NCBI GenBank assembly: GCA_038503035.1
Contig: JAVSML010025156.1
Span: 248,001-312,000, forward strand
Source: Crocodylus rhombifer
Taxonomy: Eukaryota; Chordata; Crocodylia; Crocodylidae
DNA length: 64,000 nt
Direction: 5' to 3'
The translations under genes and the position numbers were made by a program. How positions within the stretch are numbered: the stretch's first letter is position 1; every line of letters begins with the position of its first letter. Shown piece by piece: positions 58,111 through 64,000 of this stretch. A model generated the notes under the pieces. It was not told the DNA's origin, did no database searches, and worked only from the letters and a program-made list of their open reading frames with translations.

Positions 58111-59425
58111 AGCACAGCTCAAATCAGAATAATTCGGTAAAATATTATTTTTGGAGTGAGTTTTAACAAAGGGCTGCTGTTCTGTTACTAGTATCGTGGT
58201 GAACAGTCTGCTTTTACGGTGTAATTCCAAATGGATACAGAAGCACTTAAATTAACACTGTGAACCTACATTTTGTCATTCTATTTAAAAACATAACAAC
58301 TGAGAAACATTTATTGGTAAAACACCAACTCTATTTCCACATTCTGAAACAGAATATTAGAGCAACCAAATTTTAATTTTCATGTCTATAATTTAACATC
58401 ATTATTATACAATACAATTAGGCCCTTTCATATCTTTCAGCTATTAATTAAAAAGATAATAATTTGAAATGTTACAAATACTGCGGTAGAGACACTACTG
58501 CATCATAGAGTTAATCCTAAAGATCCTTTTGCTGGCAGGTGATGTTTTATATTGAGTGCTGTGCGACTCCTCTTCATTGCTAGGTGGTAAGAGAAACGCA
58601 CGTACCAGCAACACAGGACCAAATTCAGCAAAGCAATTAAGACTGTGCTTAAGCATTACTGAATTGGGACTGTAAAAAATTTGCAACACACAAGTCCTCA
58701 TATAAGATGTTTTGGATTATTCCCACCTTACTTAGTTTTCTCTTGTCCTTGCCTTCTCCCATATAGCCCAGTCTGATTTCCCTATGTACTAGTTTTGCAA
58801 TGACAGGAACCAGATTGTTTTTCACCCTTTGTAAGAAAATGTATCCAGGCCAAGCCAGATCTAATAAAAGACTTAGATGCCTACAAATTTGTGTGGTAGT
58901 GCATAAATTTTAGGTGCCTGAACCCCATAGTGTTATCTGAAACTCTGGTGCTCAGGCTCCCTGTACAGCACATGGAGAGAGCTCCCTGTAGTGTAAAGCA
59001 TATGGAAAATCCCATATGCTGAGCAGGAATCACCCTAGAGCTTCCCAATACAACATGCTGCTAAGCACAAAGGTGGGTCCATATTCGAGCCTCTCTCTGC
59101 AGTCTAGACGCATCAATCAGGGCTGCAAGGGAAGTGTCCCCTCCACTCAGGATCCAGAGCCTTGAACTCTTCCAAGTAAGAGTTGACAGGCATTCTTTGA
59201 AAGAACTGAGAAGGCCTCACTCTTCTTGAAATGAAGTGTCTGTAGGCTTGCTGTAGGTATGATTAAACATTAAGACTCCAAAACCACTGGTAGAGTTTCC
59301 AGCAAGGATCCTTCAGAAAAAAATCTGTTCGGTATTGGTTATGAGTAATAGCCATTCAAAATAAAAAAGAGGAAAGAAGAAAGCAGCAGCTGCAGCAGTG
59401 TGGGGCAGGCAGCCTAAGCTTCAAG
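58111..59425. other. Intron-like, faint old repeat traces
   Basis: ACCAAATTCAGCAAAGCAAT followed by GACTGTGCTTAAGCATTACT near 58618-58665 resembles a common reptile repeat, but it is short. Nothing else seen. Confidence 0.35.
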
Positions 59426-59660
59426 GGGCCTGATCCTTTTTTTTTTCTCTGAAGCCAGCCCCTTCCGGACCATCCCTACCTGGGCTGGTGGCCTGCTACC
59501 TGAACTCCAAGGGGCCCAGTTCTTTTTTTCTCCAGAGTCTGTCCCCCCACACTCAGGCTCCTAGGAGCTCAGGTGGCACCTGGCTGGCTGGCAGCCCACC
59601 CAGTGGCAATGCAGGGCAGCACTCCAGAGAAAAAAGGATCGGGCCCCTTTCTACATAGGC
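59426..59660. repeat. GC-rich patch with direct and inverted copies
   Basis: CAAGGGGCCTGATCC plus a T10 run and CTCTGAAGCC (59432-59458) recurs about 80 bp later as CCAAGGGGCCCAGTTC plus T7 and CTCCAGAG. It appears inverted at 59622-59652 (CCAGAGAAAAAAGGATCGGG). This looks like the core of a DNA element. Borders not found. Confidence 0.4.
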
Positions 59661-59825
59661 TCTTAGTCCTGCCCCTGTTCACCAAGCCTCTAGTGGCAAA
59701 TCACAGCTATGCAGGTGAAGACCAGTCAGAGATGTTTTTTTGCCTTAAGTCGTAAGATGAACAACACTAAGCCAATTAACATTTGTGCGGCTTACAGCAT
59801 AACATGTAACAAGGCCTTCAGTGTA
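59648..59825. repeat. Interspersed repeat R, copy B (uninterrupted)
   Basis: CCTCTAGTGGCAAATCACAG, then TATGCAGG, TTTTTTTGCCTTAAG, CACTAAGCCAATTAAC and TGTAACAAGGCCTT align in order with copy A at 12915-13300. Copy B lacks the hAT insertion and so represents the empty site. Confidence 0.55.
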
Positions 59826-60163
59826 ACGTGAGCTGGGTAACATCAATTGGAGATATTCCTGCTGTGGAGTGGCATAACTTTGAGCTGCCTAATGAGCGCC
59901 TAAAACTAGTTTCAAGTGTTGTTCCTCTTCTCATGTCTCTATACCACATTTGACCATTTTGTTACATGCTCCAGGAGGCACCCACAACTACCGTGTAGCA
60001 AGGCCCTAATTAAACTGCATTTGGGTACCAATTCAGCAAGTGTTTACATTTGAGAAGGCCTTAAAAAAAAGACAGACATCTGAATTGTGAAATCACATTA
60101 TCTCTTACCAAAGAAAATGCAGAACAGTGTACCTGAGTGCCATTTCAGCACACAGTGATTTAC

Positions 60164-60287
60164 CTTAAGGAAATCATTAATTCCTCCCAGCGTTTTCAAA
60201 GAGCGGCTTGATGATGAGCTTCCTAAAAGGCACTCAGAGGAAACATTGGTTTCTATGGTCTGTTCAAATTGTTTAATGTTTGTCAAA
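60164..60287 (-). CDS. Candidate coding exon (124 nt), first seen exon of the minus-strand chain
   Basis: On the minus strand AATTCAAG (60288-60295) precedes one base completing a codon and 41 codons. The exon ends at donor GTAAAT (60158-60163) directly after AAG, a good match to consensus. The peptide begins LTNIKQFEQTIETNVSSECL and contains a Ser run (GSSSSSRS) before KTLGGINDFLK. It ends in phase 0, which fits the phase-0 start of 49037-49292. The acceptor tract (GTATCCTTCAAATGCAATTC) is only moderate. No family recognised. Confidence 0.5.
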
Positions 60288-61474
60288 CTTGAATTGCATT
60301 TGAAGGATACATTGTAAGTAATGGATTGCTGCTGCTATTTACACATGGGCAAGGCTGTACAGCCATTGGATGCCTCAGTTTATTGCACTGCATTATGTAT
60401 GAGATGGTTCTGCAAGCAGGTACATAAACACAACAAGGATGTAGAGAGAAAAAACACAAGAAAGCAAGTTTTTTTATTGTTCAATATATAACAGTTAGGA
60501 ATAATTTGGCAAACTTTCAAAAAATCCATGTTTGCAGATTTGGGGGGGGCTGCTGTGTGAAAATGAGTTATTTACTACATTATTATGTTAGAACGCACTA
60601 CCATTACCATGAATATACTACACCTTCCAGTAGAATTAGCTTGTAGCCACTGTACTGCTATTATAAAATATAGAGAAACTAAAAGGTATTTCTTGGTAGC
60701 TGATGGTCTTATGCCACACAGAAACACATACCTTCAATTCCTGTCGATGTAATAGGTCTTGAGAATGCTGAGAGACAATTACTAAGGTTTTGGGGCCCCT
60801 GAATATGCAGCTATACACCTATTGGGATATACAGCAGTGTCCAAATCAGTCAGGCACCTAATGCCCATTGAATTAGGCACTTAAGTTGTAGTGGTACTTT
60901 TGTAAATCCCACTAGGAACTTCTCCAAGTTTTTATGTGCTTGAAAGAACATAGATTTGGACCTGAGTGGTTGAGACAAGATGCAGCGCACCATGCAAAAA
61001 TGGGTCCTTTGGGGCAGGTTCTACCTTTTTTTTTTTGCATCAAGATGCACCCACCTAGACATATGACAGAGCAAAGTAAATGCAAACTATTATTCTGAAT
61101 GATATCCAAATGACGAACACCAAAAACGTGTACAAAGCTTTAAGACAGAAGCTGTGTGTGGTGTTTGTTTTATTAGAACATGAATGCAGGCCAAGGAATG
61201 GTGCCAAATCAACACCACTTGAGAAGGAAACACTAAATATATACACAGGACAAGGAACTAAGGCATCATTCACAGAAAGTACAGCTTGACTGGAGAGGGG
61301 GTGGGAGAGCAAGAGGGAGAAGGATGTTGGGCTAATTGCTGCCATTAAAGAGTGACTTTTATGCAAAAAGCTGAGTTGGCCAGATATCACATCCAAGGGA
61401 AGGTACAAGTGCACCTAAATAATTGCCACTATTTATACAATTTATTCCATGTGTAGCCTCAGTTTATGCTAGAG
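60288..61474. other. Intron-like, no supported feature
   Basis: Opposed open frames at 61055-61414 (minus) and 61080-61289 (plus) overlap each other. Neither has usable splice sites. A T-rich run sits at 61029-61037. Confidence 0.4.
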
Positions 61475-61737
61475 CAGGATGTCTAACTCTTCCGGCTCCA
61501 TGGGCTGGATGAGGGTCATTGGCCAGTGCAGCCTGGTCTGAAGGTTTGCATAACCATGGCATGAAGCACACACCCTAGATCACCCCCCTATGCTGCGTGC
61601 AGGGTGCATGGCGCCAGACCCAGCGTGCACACTGCATGCAGCACATGGCACATGGGGTTGGTCCAGCAACCCCTGGGCCAAATCATAAGGCTCCGTGGAC
61701 AGGATCTAACCTGTGGTCTGTATGTTTGATAAACCTG
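61475..61737. mobile_element. Short hAT element (263 bp) with 8-bp duplication
   Basis: The left end is CAGGATGTCTAACTCTTCCG. The right end, reverse-complemented, is CAGGTTTATCAAACATACAG. Flanking 8-mers TGCTAGAG (61467-61474) and TACTAGAG (61738-61745) match at 7 of 8. The GC-rich interior contains repeated GCATGCAGCACATGGCACAT motifs and no coding capacity. Confidence 0.75.
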
Positions 61738-61745
61738 TACTAGAG

Positions 61746-62297
61746 CATGGGAGTACCCCGTGTACAAGATCCCATACTTGTGCCTGCTTTTCACTGACCC
61801 TAAGACCTATTGGCACATTTACCCTTAGTACTGGCAGACATGCTAGTAAGGACTCTTATGCTGATGTCACACATTCAACTTCACACTCAGTAAGTGCACT
61901 TAAAATCCAAGCAGATACGTGCTGAAGTGGTATAGCATGTGTTAAGTGGGGTTGCAAATTCGTTCCCTGTCAGGTAAGGGTTAACTCCTAGCAGGTACTA
62001 ACTTTAATATATCACAACCTCCCAATGATTTGCAACTGTTGCAAGCAGACGTGTGACAAAGCCCTTAGTGCTACAAGAGCTGATGGAGCATTAATGGCAA
62101 TCAGAGAGGAGAATTGAATCTACAGGCTTTTCGTGATATAACAGAAAGCACTAGAAGACTAAGAGGGAGGCTTAATATTCAGCCCCTTAAAAATTCTTCT
62201 ATAGCTGTTGAACAGATTTAAAATAGAAGTTCCCAGAAGATAGCAATGTATTGGACTATGTACTTTTGGTGCATGCTAATTTAAATAAAATGTAATT
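61746..62297. other. Unannotated, no gene or repeat recognised
   Basis: No supported feature in this stretch. Confidence 0.4.
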
Positions 62298-62302
62298 ATT
62301 AG

Positions 62303-62998
62303 TGTCTGAACCAGAATTGAAAAGGATGCTGATAACACAGAGTTAAAAGAAACTAGTGCGAGCATGCAAGTGGAAAAACCCCAGAAAGCCAGTACACATG
62401 TCCAAACATGCCCCACACATGGTCAGTATGTGATTTGAGTGAGGTAATTTGAACTGGCAAAGCACGCATGCCCAGTCGTGTACTAGGCATTATGTAATCT
62501 GACTAGAACTTTCCAAAAAGAGAAGTATTTAAGCCAGCGAGTTTCCGCCCAAAGCGGAGACCAGCTCAGGAAAATCAGAGAGCGGAGACTGGTTCTCAGA
62601 GGACCCTGGTTCTGAGGAGACCAGCTCTCACAGAAACCTGGATCGCAGGAGCCCAGAGCTACCTCACAGGCTGGCCACTTGTGATTGTCTCCCCGCCACC
62701 GTCGTGTCCCGGTGTACCAAATCCTCACGCATGCTCGACTTTATTTTGACTAACTCGGTCATCCGCCACCGTCGTCTCTCTGACCCTGACACCCAATTGT
62801 CTTCGTTTACTGTTGTTGTTGTAACCAAGCCTGACCTGCACTACACTACTGTTACCTAGTGGTGTAAGTATAAAGGAAATAAAAGGGTTGGGGTTTTTTT
62901 GCAACCATACGAGTATTGACCACCTGACTCCTCACCGCTAGCCCCCACCTGTCCAATCGTGTCGGCCCAGACTGTGACAAGGCAACTTGGTCGCCACA
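62303..62998 (+). mobile_element. Probable solo LTR (696 bp), CpG-rich
   Basis: The block begins TGTCTGAACC and ends GGTCGCCACA (TG...CA ends). It is flanked by ATTAG (62298-62302) and GTTAG (62999-63003), a 4-of-5 match. A TATA-like box (TATTTAAG, 62526-62533) precedes a region with many CpGs. A polyadenylation signal AATAAA lies at 62878-62883, and about 115 bp of U5-like sequence follow. CCGCCACCGTCGT occurs twice (about 62695 and 62764). The plus orientation follows from promoter and poly(A) order. No internal region is attached. Retained CpGs suggest a younger insertion than most repeats here. The left border is less certain than the right. Confidence 0.6.
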
Positions 62999-63004
62999 GT
63001 TAGT

Positions 63005-63170
63005 ACCTACAATGATAGCATTTATTATAAATGCTTACAGAGGCCCTAGGAAATAGGTTGTTTTTTTATAGATGGGAAAATTGAGGCAGAGAGATTAAAT
63101 GGCTTGTCCAAGATCACTTAGCTGATCTGAGGCACTGCCAGAATTAGAATTCACAACCATCTAACTCCCA
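63005..63170 (-). repeat. MIR-type SINE relic
   Basis: The plus strand reads ATGGGAAAATTGAGGCAGAG, then TTGTCCAAGATCACTTAGCT and GCACTGCCAGAATTAGAATT. This is the reverse complement of the MIR core (ACTTACTAGCTGTGTGACCTTGG ... CCTCAGTTT). An ancient amniote SINE. Confidence 0.7.
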
Positions 63171-63336
63171 TGTTCAAAATTATTGCCATTCTACATTATA
63201 CAGGCAGATGAATCCAGTAATTTTGATCACTCCAAGAAGACTCTGAGTTCATACTCTGGATTATGGCTCCTCTCTAACATGTTCGGCTGTTTGAGATGGG
63301 AAACAGTAAAACAAGTATCGTGACTTAGTTCCTTAC

Positions 63337-63388
63337 CCAGATGTTTCTTAAATAAACTTTGCATCTTAGATAGGAAGCTGTTCCCCAT
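63337..63388 (-). CDS. Weak candidate first coding exon (start codon plus donor)
   Basis: On the minus strand GAAGATGG (ATG at 63386-63388, purine at -3 and G at +4) opens a frame beginning MGNSFLSKMQSLFKKHL. It ends one base later at an excellent donor GTAAGG (63331-63336). A Gly at position 2 with Ser/Lys nearby would allow N-myristoylation. The frame is open upstream to the hAT element at 63421, so an internal exon is also possible, but no acceptor separates it from the transposon end. Its one-base end does not fit the start of 60164-60287 (a stop would result), so an unseen exon would be needed. No family recognised. Confidence 0.27.
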
Positions 63389-63420
63389 CTTCCATGAAAA
63401 TAAGTTCACATACTCTGCTT

Positions 63421-64000
63421 TAGCGGTGTGCGACGCTTCAGTTGCCAATTCGATTCAGAGAAGATTCAGCCTGATTCAGAGGCTGAATCATTGAATTCGA
63501 ACTGACTCGGGAGACCAAAAAAATCCTCTGAATCAATCTGGAGCCTCTGAATTGATTCAGAAAAGATTTGGGGATTTGGAAGGCAGACTTTCAGGAGAAC
63601 AGAAACTGAGAAGGAGGAGGAGAAGCAGGGGGGAATGACTGACATCTGTAGCTGGCCAGTGACTGTGATCTTTCCCTGAGTCCCCTTCCAATCACAGGGC
63701 TCTGGGGGAGGGATGTAGAAACAGCACATAAGCCTCTGCCTGCAGCCTTTCTGTCCCTTTTGGGAGCTGTTTTGGCCTGAGCAAAAGAGGGGCAGGCGGC
63801 TGGCCCAGAAACAGGTGGGCAGGTGGAGATCTAACCCGTTACAGGCTACCATCCCTGCTGGTTTAATCCAAATCTGCTTTAACACACACAAGTGACACGG
63901 GTTTTGTTTTCAGCATTTTGAGGTACAGGTTCTCAGAAAACCCTGCACCTATCTCTTTGAAACTTGGCAGTCCTCATGCCCTCAGAAGGGGCTACCATCT
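63421..64000. mobile_element. hAT-family element, left part, cut by the window end
   Basis: It starts TAGCGGTGTGCGACGCTTCA and continues with the family arm (GATTCAGAGAAGATTCAGCC and GGGAGACCAAAAAAATCCTC, TTGATTCAGAAAAGATTTGG). Beyond about 63590 the interior differs from the other copies. It ends in ACCCTGCACCTATCTCTTTG and AAACTTGGCAGTCC, which may belong to a longer relative. The minus frame at 63466-63891 has no recognisable transposase motif. The right end is outside the window. Confidence 0.65.

Noticed and set aside
61080..61289. Plus-strand frame with protein-like composition
   Set aside because: A stop codon directly precedes the ATG, no acceptor or donor fits, and an even longer frame is open on the opposite strand.

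Overview
This window looks like intronic and intergenic DNA from a large, repeat-rich vertebrate nuclear genome. The best fit is a sauropsid, probably a crocodilian. The basis is several CR1 LINE copies with typical ORF2 remnants, old MIR/L2-like and tRNA-derived SINE relics, many short hAT-type DNA transposons and solo LTRs, with no Alu or L1. Background sequence is AT-rich, has stop codons in every frame, and shows no operon-like gene packing. The species call is inference. No bacterial, viral or organellar gene set, CRISPR array, rRNA or intact tRNA gene was seen.

Protein-coding content is sparse and appears as short exon-like segments bounded by splice-like signals. The best set lies on the minus strand: 60164-60287, 49037-49292, 45114-45232 and 26714-26885. 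Read in that order, their codon phases join without a break, giving a Ser/Lys/Gln-rich stretch of a protein I do not recognise. Further minus-strand candidates are 6771-6901 (very good splice sites), 15612-15762, 21705-21892, 39782-39892, 42771-42977 and a possible start exon at 63337-63388. One plus-strand candidate, 54400-54577, has a textbook donor and lies inside the apparent minus-strand gene.

Layout. 1-5 kb: end of one hAT-like element, a CR1 tail, a complete 1.03-kb hAT element with 8-bp target duplications, and two smaller DNA elements. 6-10 kb: an exon candidate, a LINE fragment with its 5' part inverted, and a CR1 tail. 10-16 kb: a Tigger-like MITE, SINE relics, and a small hAT inside another repeat. 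16-31 kb: mostly featureless intron-like DNA. 31.9-34.7 kb: a degenerate 2.5-kb CR1 inserted in an older CR1. 35.7-37.0 kb: an opposite-strand CR1 and a foldback MITE with a 40-bp near-palindrome. 40.2-42.3 kb: a three-layer nest, in which a solo LTR with 4-bp duplications sits in a hAT element with 8-bp duplications, which sits in a LINE reverse transcriptase relic. 46-64 kb: more hAT and MITE copies, a second CpG-rich solo LTR (62303-62998), a MIR relic, and a hAT copy running off the end.

I found no convincing undescribed molecular system. The most informative items are the nested insertions, which give a relative order of transposon activity, and the unassigned split gene. All repeat family names come from recognition by eye, not from a database search.
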